Origin: Xanthobacter sp. NM-25
Lineage (GTDB): Bacteria > Pseudomonadota > Alphaproteobacteria > Rhizobiales > Xanthobacteraceae
Assembly (NCBI RefSeq): GCF_022138605.1
Contig: NZ_JACBFS010000001.1
Location: forward strand, 372,001 to 436,000
DNA length: 64,000 nt
Direction of reading: 5' to 3'
Made by a program: the position numbers and the translations under genes. How positions within the stretch are numbered: position 1 is the first letter of the stretch; each line of letters begins with the position of its first letter. The notes under the pieces were generated by a model. It searched no databases. It saw only the letters and a list, made by a program, of their open reading frames with translations, and had not been told where the DNA came from. Positions 37,932-46,747 of the stretch are shown piece after piece.

Positions 37932-38615
37932 TCAGCTTCCCGAAGGCGACCTCAGGATTGGAACGAAGGAAAACACCAGCCCCTCGCCGGAGAAGCCGAG
38001 ATCCAGGGTACGTGAGAAGGTTGATTTGATAGTGGGCTCAATCTTGCTCAGCCGCGCGGACACAGAGGCGTCCGAGGCCGCGGCCTGCTTACGCCGAAAC
38101 ACAATGTCGCCAACGTATGTGGCCTGCACCTGATAGATGCCGAAAGCTCTGTTGCGATCGACGGCCGCGCGACAACGACGATCCCGCATCATGCCCTCGA
38201 ACACCGTCTGCGCCGCAGCTTCCGAGATGGCATATTTGCTGACATGCGTCAGTTTGTACTCGTAGTAATCGGAGACATTGCCAGAGAGGCCTAAAGACAC
38301 CAGTTTCGTGGACACTCCTCCCAGTTCACCCTGCAGCCGAGCGTCAAAGAGCAAATTGATATCCGCTACAGGGTCGGCCTTGGGATTGGCGACGCCGAAA
38401 GCCGAGAGATCAGGGCGAGTATCACAAAGAGGCTCAAGAGCAGTAGGGACATCCCGCCGATTTGTAGGGGCCTCTGCCGCATAATAGATCGAGCCAACAT
38501 AAATCCCTCGTTGCGGAGGCACCAGTTCGCGCGCACCAAACGATGGGCCACGATCCGTGATGCAACCTCCCAGCAACAGCGACAAGCCCACTCCCACGAT
38601 GGCTCGCTTCAACAT
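37932..38615 (-). CDS. Lipoprotein of unknown function
   Basis: A 227-residue predicted lipoprotein with a short signal and lipobox LLGGC (Cys18). No known domain is recognised. The mature part contains a SDYYEYKLTHVSKYAI segment and a C-terminal VRLSKI-like beta-rich part. Composition is unlike that of the neighbours: the gene and its upstream region (to about 38,760) are clearly poorer in G+C, which hints at transfer. The ATG at 38615 is chosen for the signal peptide; an ATG 16 codons upstream lies in the AT-rich leader. Confidence 0.72.
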   Translation of the reverse strand: MLKRAIVGVGLSLLLGGCITDRGPSFGARELVPPQRGIYVGSIYYAAEAPTNRRDVPTALEPLCDTRPDLSAFGVANPKADPVADINLLFDARLQGELGGVSTKLVSLGLSGNVSDYYEYKLTHVSKYAISEAAAQTVFEGMMRDRRCRAAVDRNRAFGIYQVQATYVGDIVFRRKQAAASDASVSARLSKIEPTIKSTFSRTLDLGFSGEGLVFSFVPILRSPSGS

Positions 38616-38798
38616 GGTGCCCCCAGAAATACAATTTCTGGTTATATCTTGTATTATATGCAACTAGAGTCAACATCGCGGTTCGCGAAATAGTGATCGC
38701 GGCTCACGCGGCCCTGGCGCTCCAACGGCCCCCCTTTCCTCATGCCCAACTACATCCTAGGAAGAGGAGACCTCACTGCGCTTAGGAACAGCGCCACG

Positions 38799-39161
38799 AT
38801 GCCCGCCCTCGCCTCCCTGCTGCCGCCGCAGATTGCCCCGTTCGTGCTGCTCATCGCCTCGAACGTGTTCATGACCTTTGCCTGGTATGGGCACCTGAAA
38901 TTCAAATCGGCGCCGCTGTTCCTGGTCATCGTCACCAGCTGGGGCATCGCCTTTTTTGAATATTGCCTGGCGGTGCCCGCCAACCGGCTCGGCTCCGAGG
39001 TCTATTCGGCGGCGCAGCTGAAGACCGCCCAGGAGGTCATCACCCTGGTGGTGTTCGCCGTATTCTCGGCGCTCTATCTGAAGGAGCCGCTGGGCTGGAA
39101 CCATCTGGTGGGGTTCGCCTTCATCGCCGCCGGCGCCTATTTCATCTTCCACAAATTCTGA
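38799..39161 (+). CDS. DUF486 (DMT-like) small membrane protein
   Basis: A 120-residue protein of four membrane segments. NVFMTFAWYGHLK and the FEYCLAVPANRLG block mark DUF486, a family of half-size drug/metabolite-transporter-like proteins. The substrate is unknown. The ATG at 38799 (AGGA ten bases upstream) gives the normal family length; an upstream ATG at 38742 adds 19 non-conserved residues. Confidence 0.82.
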   Translation: MPALASLLPPQIAPFVLLIASNVFMTFAWYGHLKFKSAPLFLVIVTSWGIAFFEYCLAVPANRLGSEVYSAAQLKTAQEVITLVVFAVFSALYLKEPLGWNHLVGFAFIAAGAYFIFHKF

Positions 39162-39165
39162 GAGG

Positions 39166-40572
39166 TCAGCCGGCCTGCGCCGCCAGGGTCGCGGCCATGG
39201 CGTTGTGGGCGCGGGTCACCGCCGGCAGGTCGATGGTCGCGAGCCGGCCATCGCGCACCACCACCGCGCCGTTGATGACGCTCAGCGCCACCTGCTGCGG
39301 GGCGCAGAAGATCAGCGCCGCCACCGGATCGTGCAGCGCTCCGGCATAAGCGGGCGCGCTCATGTCGAAGGCGACAAAATCCGCCGCCATGTCGGGGGCG
39401 AGGGCGCCGATGTCGTCGCGGCCGAGCAGGCGGGCGCCGCCCAGGGTGGCCATCTCCAGCGCCTGGCGGGCGGTGAGGGCATCGGGCCCGAAGGCGGCAC
39501 GCTGCAGCAAGAGGGCCTGGCGCGCCTCCCCCAGCATGTGGCCGCCGTCGTTGGATGCGGAGCCGTCCACCCCGAGCCCCACGGGAATGCCCTCGGCCCG
39601 GAACCGTTTCACCGGCGCGATGCCGGAGCCGAGCCGCATGTTGGAGCACGGGCAATGGGCGATGCCGGTGCCGGTGGCCGCGAACAATGCGATGCCGGGA
39701 TCATCCAGCTTCACGCAGTGGGCGTGCCACACATCCGGCCCCACCCAGCCCAATTCCCGCACATAATCCGTGGGGCTCTTGCCGAAGGTCTTGAAAGAAA
39801 AGGCGATGTCGCTGTCGTTCTCGGCCAGGTGGGTGTGCAGCCGCAGCCCCTCGCGGCGGGCCAGTACCGCCGTTTCGCGCATGAGATCCTCGCTCACGGT
39901 GAAGGGGGAGCAGGGGGCCAGCACCACCCGCAGCATGGAGAAACGGGCGGGGTCGTGATAGGCGTCGATCAGCCGCCGCGTGTCGGCCATCACGAAGCCC
40001 TCGTCCTCCACCACCCGGTCGGGCGGCAGTCCGCCTTGGCTCTCGCCCACGCTCATGGCCCCGCGGGCCGCATGAAAGCGCATGCCGATGCGCCGCGCGG
40101 CACGGATGGAATCATCGAGCCGCACCCCGTTGGGGTAGATGTAGAGATGATCCGACGAGGTGGTGCAGCCCGAAAGGATCAGCTCGGCCATGGCGGTGAG
40201 GGTGGCGGTCTCCACCATCTGCGGCGTCAGGCCCGCCCACAGGGCATAGAGCGCCCGCAGCCAGCCGAACAATTCGCTGTCCTGGGCCGCCGGCACCGCC
40301 CGGGTGAGGCTCTGCACCATGTGATGGTGGGTGTTGACGAGGCCCGGCAGCACCACATGGCCGGTAAGGTCGATCACCTCGTCGGCGCTGGCCGGCAGCT
40401 CATGGGCCGGCCCCACCGCGACGATGCGGCCATCCTCCACATAAAGCCCGCCGCCGGGAATCTCGCGGCGCGCGCCATCCATGGTCACCAGCACCAGGGC
40501 ATTCTTGGCGAGCAGGGTTTTGGCAAGCAGGTTTTTGGCAAGCAGGTTTTTGGCGGGAGAGGTGGGGGCCAT
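39166..40572 (-). CDS. 8-Oxoguanine deaminase (amidohydrolase)
   Basis: A 468-residue amidohydrolase. The metal-binding HHH lies at residues 82-84 in NTHHHMVQSLTRAVPAAQ, a block typical of 8-oxoguanine deaminase within the guanine deaminase/atrazine chlorohydrolase group. HTHLAEN and a later GVDGSASND complete the active site. It would convert 8-oxoguanine to urate, salvaging or clearing oxidised guanine. The N-terminus has an unusual three-fold LLAKN/T repeat (about 9-24) from 15-base repeats, just before the conserved LAKNALVLV. The ATG at 40572 is the only start in the frame near the domain. Confidence 0.87.
   Translation of the reverse strand: MAPTSPAKNLLAKNLLAKTLLAKNALVLVTMDGARREIPGGGLYVEDGRIVAVGPAHELPASADEVIDLTGHVVLPGLVNTHHHMVQSLTRAVPAAQDSELFGWLRALYALWAGLTPQMVETATLTAMAELILSGCTTSSDHLYIYPNGVRLDDSIRAARRIGMRFHAARGAMSVGESQGGLPPDRVVEDEGFVMADTRRLIDAYHDPARFSMLRVVLAPCSPFTVSEDLMRETAVLARREGLRLHTHLAENDSDIAFSFKTFGKSPTDYVRELGWVGPDVWHAHCVKLDDPGIALFAATGTGIAHCPCSNMRLGSGIAPVKRFRAEGIPVGLGVDGSASNDGGHMLGEARQALLLQRAAFGPDALTARQALEMATLGGARLLGRDDIGALAPDMAADFVAFDMSAPAYAGALHDPVAALIFCAPQQVALSVINGAVVVRDGRLATIDLPAVTRAHNAMAATLAAQAG
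40507..40551. repeat. Three 15-base tandem repeats at the 5' end of the deaminase gene
   Basis: GGCAAGCAGGTTTTT occurs at 40522-40536 and 40537-40551, with a slightly changed copy GGCGAGCAGGGTTTT at 40507-40521. In the protein these give repeats of the pentapeptide LLAKN/T. The unit is a multiple of three, so copy-number change would keep the frame. Confidence 0.9.
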
Positions 40573-40654
40573 GGCAACCCTTGCGGACCTGCGCCGCGCC
40601 CAGATGGCGGCGGACGATCCTAGGGCGCAGCCCCGCTTACGCCAACCTGCCGCC

Positions 40655-41860
40655 TCACTTGTCGGCCACCGGCACCACGCGCAGGATCTCGCCATCCTCG
40701 GCATCGGTCGCCAGCCACAGGGCGCCGTCAGGGCCCTGCCGCACATCGCGAATGCGCTTACCCAGGGGCAGACGCTCCTCCCCCAGCACCACGCTACCGC
40801 GCAGCTTGACTTCCACCAGCGCTTCACCGGCCAGGGCGCCGATGAAGAGATGTCCCTTGAAGGTCGGCAACAGGTCCGCCGTGTAAAAGGCCGCACCCGA
40901 GGGAGCGATGGACGGATCCCAATAGAACAGTGGCTGCTCCATGCCCACCTTCTCGGTTCCCTCGCCGATCTTGGCGCCGGAATAATCCCGTCCGTAGCTG
41001 ATGACCGGCCAGCCATAGTTCAGGCCCGGCCGCGGCGCATTCACCTCGTCGCCGCCCCGCGCGCCGTGCTCCACCGTCCAAAGCTGGCCGCTCGCCGGCT
41101 CAATGGCGGCGCCCTGAACGTTGCGGTGGCCGTAGCTGTAGATTTCCGGCCGGGCGCCGGAGCGGTTGCGCAAGGGGTTGTCGGCGGGAATGCTGCCGTC
41201 TGTGTTGATGCGGACGATCTTGCCCACGGTGGTGGAGAGGTCCTGCGCCCGCGTGCGCAAGTCGAACCGGTCGCCGAGCGTGACGAACAAGGTGCCGTCG
41301 GGCGCGAACGCCAGCCGCGAGCCGAAATGGTTGCGGCCGGTCCAGGCCGGCTCCTGGCGGAAGATGACGCTCAGGTCGCGCAGCTGGGTGGCATCGGGCG
41401 AGAGCCAGGCGCGGGCCACCGCCGTGGCGGCCATGCGCCCGCCGCGCGGCTCCGCATAGCTCAGATAGATGTAGCGGTTGCGCGCGAAGTCTGGATCGAG
41501 CGCCACATCCAGGAGGCCGCCCTGCCCCTCGGCCACCACCTCGGGCACGCCGCTCACGGTGGCAATGATCTTGCCCCATTGATCCAGCAGCCGCAGCCGC
41601 CCGGGGCGTTCGGTCACCAACAGGCGGCCGTCCGGCAGGAATGCCATGGCCCAGGGATGGTCGAGGCCGGAGGCGAATGGCACCACCCGCACCCGCGCGC
41701 CGGCGAACGGCTGGGCCGCCGAAACGCCGCTTGCCTGAGCCGCAGCCGGCAGCGGCGCAGCCGCTCCAACAGTGAGCACCAGCAGGGCGACCGCCAGCGC
41801 GGCGATTTTTTGAACAGAACCGCAAGAAGCGCCAGAACCGTCCTTGCCCCTTCGCGACAC
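40655..41860 (-). CDS. Secreted PQQ-dependent sugar dehydrogenase-like protein
   Basis: A 401-residue protein of the soluble aldose sugar dehydrogenase (YliI/Asd) family. A signal peptide (to about residue 43, PAAAQA) is followed by a six-bladed propeller with FASGLDHPWAMAFLPDGRLL, YGHRNVQGAAI and GLNYGWPVISYG. Such periplasmic enzymes oxidise aldoses with PQQ; whether this strain makes PQQ is not shown here. The GTG at 41860 has GAGG eight bases upstream and does not overlap the preceding gene; an ATG at 41899 would overlap it by 29 bases. Confidence 0.85.
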   Translation of the reverse strand: MSRRGKDGSGASCGSVQKIAALAVALLVLTVGAAAPLPAAAQASGVSAAQPFAGARVRVVPFASGLDHPWAMAFLPDGRLLVTERPGRLRLLDQWGKIIATVSGVPEVVAEGQGGLLDVALDPDFARNRYIYLSYAEPRGGRMAATAVARAWLSPDATQLRDLSVIFRQEPAWTGRNHFGSRLAFAPDGTLFVTLGDRFDLRTRAQDLSTTVGKIVRINTDGSIPADNPLRNRSGARPEIYSYGHRNVQGAAIEPASGQLWTVEHGARGGDEVNAPRPGLNYGWPVISYGRDYSGAKIGEGTEKVGMEQPLFYWDPSIAPSGAAFYTADLLPTFKGHLFIGALAGEALVEVKLRGSVVLGEERLPLGKRIRDVRQGPDGALWLATDAEDGEILRVVPVADK

Positions 41861-41870
41861 GCCGATGCCC

Positions 41871-42293
41871 TCAGCGCCGGCGGGCGCGCACGCGCGCATG
41901 GCGCAGGGTCGCGCGGGTGGCCACAAGCAGCAGTCCGCCGATCACCGCAACCCCTGCGAGGGTGGCCGAATGGTCGATCACGCCACGCACCAGCAGCCCC
42001 GCGGCGGCCGCCCGCTCGACGCTGAGCACCACCGCCACGGCGCCGATGGCCATCATGAGCGCCACAGTGAGCGCCGCCTGCGCCAAAGCGTCGCCGGCCT
42101 TGTGGGCCCGCACCGCGCGGGCCAGCGTATCGGGATCGGCCGCCGAGCGGGTGCCGATCTCCGCGTCGAGCCACGTCGCCGAGCGCGGCAGATCGAAGCC
42201 TTCCCCGTGGCCCTGTCCGTGGCCCTGAAGGCCGTGCGAGGACGCGGCAAAACCTGCAACCCGGGGACGATGGGCAATGACCGGCTTGGACAT
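41871..42293 (-). CDS. Small membrane protein of unknown function
   Basis: A 140-residue protein that I do not recognise. It has two hydrophobic segments (about 70-90 and 103-123), a Gly/His-rich N-terminal part (HGLQGHGQGHGEG near 20-32) and a basic C-terminus. The ATG at 42293 has a modest GAGAG site. It is ten bases upstream of the sugar dehydrogenase and probably cotranscribed with it. Coding character is plausible but not certain. Confidence 0.55.
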   Translation of the reverse strand: MSKPVIAHRPRVAGFAASSHGLQGHGQGHGEGFDLPRSATWLDAEIGTRSAADPDTLARAVRAHKAGDALAQAALTVALMMAIGAVAVVLSVERAAAAGLLVRGVIDHSATLAGVAVIGGLLLVATRATLRHARVRARRR

Positions 42294-42458
42294 GATGCTC
42301 TCACCAAGATGAATCGTGGCTACGCAACGTTCAGTTCGACGAATCAGTTCCGCCGACACAACGGAAGGTCGCGGAAGACTATGGCTGCGCTGCGGCCGCG
42401 ACAGCGCACACCATGGCAACATCATGACGGCTGCTCACGCCATCGCGAGTTCTCCCCG

Positions 42459-43082
42459 CTATGCCGCCGCGACAGTTGGGCGCCAGGCCATGTCCACATG
42501 CCCGGCGTCCGCCGCCACCCGCGCGAGCCAGGCCCGCACCCGGGGGAAGGTCGCGAGGCTGAAATCGCCCTCTTCCGCCACGTGGGTGTGGGCGTAGAGT
42601 GCCAGATCGGCGATGGTGAGCCGGTCGGCGGCGAAGAAATCATGGCCAGCCAGATGGCGTTCCATGATGCTGAGCGCCGCATAGCCCTCCTCCATCCAGC
42701 GGTCCACGTCATGGGTGCGCAGCTCGCGGCCGCCGCGCACCTGGGTCAGCCAGAACCGGGCCGCGGCAATGCCGGGCTCATGGCTGTTCTGCTCGAAGAA
42801 CATCCAGCGCAGCGTCTCGGCCCGATCGAACAGGTCGTCGGGCAGAAACCGCGACCCCTCGGCCAGATAGAACAGGATGGCGTTGGATTCGGCGAGCAGG
42901 CGCCCGTCCGCCTCCAGCAGCGGAACCCGTCCTTCGGGGTTCATGGCGAGAAACTCCGGCGTGCGGTGCTCGCCGGCGAAAATGTTCACCTCCATCAGGT
43001 GAAACGGCTGCCGCAGCTTCGCCAGCAGCAGCCGCACCTTGTAGGAATTCCCCGACGATTGCGTCGAATAGAGCTTCAGCAC
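42459..43082 (-). CDS. Glutathione S-transferase family protein
   Basis: A 207-residue GST. The thioredoxin-like N-terminal domain has LYSTQSSGNSYKVRLLLA, with serine and asparagine in the catalytic region, NPEGRVPLLE (cis-proline) and ESNAILFYLA (glutathione-binding E-S). The C-terminal helical domain has LTIADLALYAHTH with the N-capping box. The GTG at 43082 has GGGAG seven bases upstream; a TTG two codons upstream lies too close to that site. Confidence 0.87.
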   Translation of the reverse strand: MLKLYSTQSSGNSYKVRLLLAKLRQPFHLMEVNIFAGEHRTPEFLAMNPEGRVPLLEADGRLLAESNAILFYLAEGSRFLPDDLFDRAETLRWMFFEQNSHEPGIAAARFWLTQVRGGRELRTHDVDRWMEEGYAALSIMERHLAGHDFFAADRLTIADLALYAHTHVAEEGDFSLATFPRVRAWLARVAADAGHVDMAWRPTVAAA

Positions 43083-43386
43083 GCCCAATCTCCCAGCGCC
43101 CGCATCGCGTCACATCCGGCCCTTGCAGGGGCATGTGGCGGCCCCGGAAGGTCGCCGCAAGGGGGAACGCCGGAGTGAGGCCCGCGGCGGGGCATCAAAG
43201 CGGCCCCGCGGCGATCCATCACCGGACCGCCCCCCTTTCATTCATGATCATTGCTTGTTCCGCTGCGCGCGCTGAACTAGTGTCCGCCCGCGCCGGCCTG
43301 AGCCCGGCGTTTCATCGTGTCCCACCTTGCGCCCTGAGCCGCCGCGGATCCGCCGCCGCGGGCGGGCGCGTCCGGAGCCGCCGGCC
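43083..43386. other. Intergenic region between gst and aspartate aminotransferase gene
   Basis: No gene is seen in these 304 bases. They hold the divergent control regions. TTGTTC (43255-43260), 17 bases and TAGTGT (43278-43283) could be a promoter for the aminotransferase, about 100 bases before its ATG. The last 60 bases are extremely G+C-rich. Confidence 0.5.
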
Positions 43387-44589
43387 ATGAGCCTGATCTC
43401 GTCCGCCCTGAAGCGTATCAACCCCTCCCCCACCATCGCCATCTCCAACAAGGCGCGGGAGCTGAAGGCGTCGGGCCGGGATATCATCGCGCTGTCGGCG
43501 GGCGAGCCGGACTTCGACACGCCGGAGAACATCAAGGAAGCGGCCATCGCCGCCATCCGCCGTGGCGAGACCAAGTACACCGCCGTCGACGGCATCCCGC
43601 AGCTGAAGGCGGCCATCTGCCGCAAGTTCAAGCGCGACAACGACCTCGACTACAAGCCCTCGCAGGTCTCGGTGGGCACCGGCGGCAAGCAGGTGCTGTT
43701 CAACGCCCTGGTGGCCACCGTGGACGCCGGCGACGAAGTGATCATCCCGGCCCCCTACTGGGTGAGCTATCCGGATATCGTGCAGTTCTGCGGCGGCACC
43801 CCGGTGCCGGCGATGACCCGCCTGGAAGACAATTTCAAGCTGCGCCCCGAGGTGCTGGAAGCGGCCATCACGCCCAAGACCAAGTGGCTGATCTTCAACT
43901 CGCCCTCCAACCCCTCGGGCGCCGCTTATACCCATGACGAGCTGAAGGCCCTCACCGACGTGCTGCTAAAGCACCCGCACGTGTGGATCCTCACCGACGA
44001 CATGTATGAGCACCTGGTCTATGACGACTTCAAGTTCGTCACCCCGGCCCAGGTGGAGCCCAAGCTCTACGACCGCACGCTGACCATGAACGGCGTCTCC
44101 AAGGCCTATTGCATGACCGGCTGGCGGATCGGCTACGCCGCCGGCCCCGAGGCGCTCATCAAGGCCATGGGCACCCTGCAGTCGCAGTCCACCTCGAATC
44201 CCTCCTCCATCGCCCAGTGGGCGGCGGTCGAGGCCCTCGACGGCCCTCAGGACTTCATCGCCGCGAACAACGCGATCTTCAAGGAACGTCGCGACCTCGT
44301 CGTGGCCATGCTCAACCAGGCCAAGGGCCTCACCTGCCCCAAGCCGGAAGGCGCCTTCTACGTGTTCCCCTCCTGCGCGGGCACCATCGGCAAGACCACG
44401 ACCAACGGCGTAAAGATCACCAGCGACGAGGATTTCGCCACCCAGCTCCTGGAAGCCGAGGGCGTGGCCGTGGTGCACGGCTCGGCGTTCGGCCTGGGCC
44501 CGGCGTTCCGCATCTCCTACGCCACCGCCACCTCCGAGCTGGAGGATGCCTGCCGCCGCATTCAGCGGTTCTGCGGCAACCTCGTCTGA
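43387..44589 (+). CDS. aatA: Aspartate aminotransferase (class I, subgroup Ib)
   Basis: A 400-residue class I aminotransferase of the rhizobial AatA type. LSAGEPDFDTPENIK, SPSNPSGAAYT, and the PLP lysine in NGVSKAYCMTGWRIGYAAG are clear, and the C-terminal arginine motif FRISYATA binds the substrate carboxylate. It moves amino groups between aspartate/glutamate and oxo-acids; many Ib enzymes also accept prephenate. The ATG at 43387 has GGAG nine bases upstream. It is a single-gene unit. Confidence 0.93.
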   Translation: MSLISSALKRINPSPTIAISNKARELKASGRDIIALSAGEPDFDTPENIKEAAIAAIRRGETKYTAVDGIPQLKAAICRKFKRDNDLDYKPSQVSVGTGGKQVLFNALVATVDAGDEVIIPAPYWVSYPDIVQFCGGTPVPAMTRLEDNFKLRPEVLEAAITPKTKWLIFNSPSNPSGAAYTHDELKALTDVLLKHPHVWILTDDMYEHLVYDDFKFVTPAQVEPKLYDRTLTMNGVSKAYCMTGWRIGYAAGPEALIKAMGTLQSQSTSNPSSIAQWAAVEALDGPQDFIAANNAIFKERRDLVVAMLNQAKGLTCPKPEGAFYVFPSCAGTIGKTTTNGVKITSDEDFATQLLEAEGVAVVHGSAFGLGPAFRISYATATSELEDACRRIQRFCGNLV

Positions 44590-44726
44590 CCCAAAGAGCA
44601 CGGCGGCCGGAAAAGGAACTGACCCTTCCTTAGAAGCGTTGGCGCGGCAGCAAAGTCTGAGCTATGGCATTGCTGTCGTCTGGCGCTGGACGGAATTCCG
44701 CCGGCTTCCCTAGGAGGAACGACATC

Positions 44727-45194
44727 ATGAAGACTGTTTTCAAGGCTGGCCTTGCCGCGGCTGCGCTGCTGGCCATCGGTGCCGTGCCTGCGTCCGCCCA
44801 GTCGCGCGTGCAGGTGGGCACGCTGAGCTGCACCCTGTCGCCGAACGTGAGCTTCATCATCGGCTCGATCCGCGACATGTCCTGCAGCTTCAAGCCGCGC
44901 CATGGCCGCACCCGCAGCTATGAAGGCACCGTGCGCCGCTTCGGCCTCGACATCGGCGTGAGCGGCAAGGGCGTGCTCGCCTGGGCCGTGTTCGCTCCGA
45001 GCTCGAACATCCGTCCGGAGACCCTGCGCGGCTCCTACGTCGGCGCGTCGGCCAATGCCGCCATCGGTGCGGGCCTTGGCGCCAACGTGCTGGTGGGTGG
45101 CAACAACAACACCATCGCCCTGCAGCCGCTGTCGGTGGAAGCCCAGACCGGTATCAACCTCGGCCTGACCGTTTCGGACCTGACCCTGCGTTGA
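44727..45194 (+). CDS. DUF992 secreted protein, copy 1
   Basis: A 155-residue protein with signal peptide 1-24 (PASAQ). The mature DUF992 domain has VQVGTLSCTLSPNVSFIIGS with two cysteines (LSC, MSC), YEGTVRRFGLDIGVS, LAWAVFAP and GSYVGASANAAIGAGLGANV. The function is unknown; the family is common in Hyphomicrobiales. A strong AGGAGG precedes the ATG at 44727. It is first of three tandem paralogues. Confidence 0.9.
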   Translation: MKTVFKAGLAAAALLAIGAVPASAQSRVQVGTLSCTLSPNVSFIIGSIRDMSCSFKPRHGRTRSYEGTVRRFGLDIGVSGKGVLAWAVFAPSSNIRPETLRGSYVGASANAAIGAGLGANVLVGGNNNTIALQPLSVEAQTGINLGLTVSDLTLR

Positions 45195-45430
45195 TCCGAA
45201 TCGATGCAGCCGGAAGCGTGATTCGCGCCCGCGTGTCGCCTTTTCGGCTGCGTCCGCCCGCTGGAATGCCCTTGCGCCGCGCGGTGCTCTTGGTCCGCGT
45301 CCACACGCGCGCCGGAGGTCGGGTTGTGTCCGCAGTCGACCGCTGCTCTGCTCGCTCGACGGAAGGGACATGACAGCACCACCCGCAAGATGCTCCAACC
45401 TTCCAACTCACACCTCTTATGGGGGATCCC

Positions 45431-45943
45431 ATGCGTCTCAAGTCCGGCCTCATCGGCCTTGCCGCCATCGCTGCCGCTGCCGCCACGCCCGCCGCCGCGG
45501 AAACGCCGAAGGTCCAGATCGGCGTGCTGGTGTGCAATGTCGCCCCGTCGGTGGGCTTCGTGCTCGGCTCGGTGCGTGACCTCACCTGCGAGCTGCGCAG
45601 CGCCCGCACCATGCCCTACACCGTGAAGGGCAACTACAAGGGCACCGTGTCGCGCTTCGGCATCGACATCGGCGTGACCTCCGCCAACGTGCTGGCCTGG
45701 GGCGTGTTCGCTCCCTCCGTGGACGCCGGCCCCGGCGCCCTCGCCGGCACTTATGTGGGTGTGTCCGCCAATGCCGCCTGGGCCATCGGCGGTGGCGTGA
45801 ACGTGCTGCTCGGCGGTTCCCACCAGACCGTCGCCCTGCAGCCGCTGTCGTTCGAAGGCATGACCGGCGCCGCCGTGGCTGCCGGCGTCGCCGACATGAA
45901 GCTGGAGCAGGTGGCTGCGCCGAAGGCGAAGATCACCAAATGA
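45431..45943 (+). CDS. DUF992 secreted protein, copy 2
   Basis: A 170-residue paralogue of the preceding gene, with a signal peptide 1-23 (PAAAE) and the same domain: VQIGVLVCNVAPSVGFVLGS, then DLTCELRS, FGIDIGVT, LAWGVFAP and GTYVGVSANAAWAIGGG. It carries a short charged C-terminal tail. An ATG at 45419 in frame is possible, but GGGGGA before 45431 supports the latter. It lies 236 bases from copy 1 and 36 from copy 3, so copies 2 and 3 look like an operon. Confidence 0.88.
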   Translation: MRLKSGLIGLAAIAAAAATPAAAETPKVQIGVLVCNVAPSVGFVLGSVRDLTCELRSARTMPYTVKGNYKGTVSRFGIDIGVTSANVLAWGVFAPSVDAGPGALAGTYVGVSANAAWAIGGGVNVLLGGSHQTVALQPLSFEGMTGAAVAAGVADMKLEQVAAPKAKITK

Positions 45944-45979
45944 CCTGAAAGTCGTGCACAATGCGGTGAGGAGCTGTTC

Positions 45980-46606
45980 ATGATGCCTTTTCACCCCATG
46001 ATGCGCGCCGGCCTTATCGGCGCCTGCACGACATTCGCTTTGGCTACGGGCGCCGGCGCACAGCCGGCGCCCGCTGGCGCCTCGACGGCCCCGGGCCAAA
46101 CGCAGGCGCTGCCGCAGATGAATGTGGACCCGCCGCCTTCCCCGGGCGCGGGCGGCCTGCAGATGCCGAGCGTATCGGCCGGGCTCCTGGAGTGCCGCGG
46201 CGATTTCGCCACCGCCACCGGCTTCGGCTCCAGCAGGAAAGTGCGCTGCGAGTTCCGCCCCTCCATGGGCCAGAATCACTATTACATCGGCACCCTGGAG
46301 CGCACCGGCCTCGATATCGGCGTCTCCGATCAGGGCAGCATGCTGTGGGGCGTCTTCGCCACGTCGCCCAACATCGATCGCGGCGCGCTGGCGGGGACCT
46401 ATGTGGGCTTCACCTCCGGCTTCGCGCTCGGCCCGGGCTTCTCGGCCAATATTCTGGCCGCCAAGGACGCCACCCGGCAGATCACACTGCAACCGCTCAG
46501 CATTTCGTCCGACAGCGGCCTGAGCCTGTCCATCGCCAGCGCCACCCTGACCCTGGAGCCGTCCACCGCCCTCATCGCCGGCGATCCGCCGCCCTCGCGA
46601 CGCTGA
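45980..46606 (+). CDS. DUF992 secreted protein, copy 3 with Pro-rich linker
   Basis: A 208-residue, more diverged paralogue. The signal peptide (1-27) is followed by a 35-residue Pro/Ala/Gln linker not present in the other copies. The DUF992 domain then reads VSAGLLECRGDFATATGFGS, TGLDIGVSDQG, LWGVFATS and GTYVGFTSGFALGPGFSANI. GAGGAG precedes the ATG at 45980. It ends 141 bases before msrP. Confidence 0.87.
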   Translation: MMPFHPMMRAGLIGACTTFALATGAGAQPAPAGASTAPGQTQALPQMNVDPPPSPGAGGLQMPSVSAGLLECRGDFATATGFGSSRKVRCEFRPSMGQNHYYIGTLERTGLDIGVSDQGSMLWGVFATSPNIDRGALAGTYVGFTSGFALGPGFSANILAAKDATRQITLQPLSISSDSGLSLSIASATLTLEPSTALIAGDPPPSRR

Positions 46607-46747
46607 GATCCGCCGCCTGCTGGCGAAGCTGTGACCGGTCACACGCCGCTGTGACTTGCCGGCGCCGCATGGGGCCCGGATCCTCCCCAGCCATCGACGC
46701 CGGTTTTTCGCCGGTGGGCGGGGATGAACGGGACGCGGAGATTTCTC

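Noticed and set aside
34177..38133. A 1318-codon open frame antisense to uvrB and the TRIC gene
   Set aside because: It spans three real genes and their gaps and shows no motif; both uvrB and the TRIC protein are unmistakable on the other strand.
45195..45430. A 60-codon open frame between DUF992 copies 1 and 2
   Set aside because: No ribosome site, no similarity, and Arg/Val-rich low complexity.
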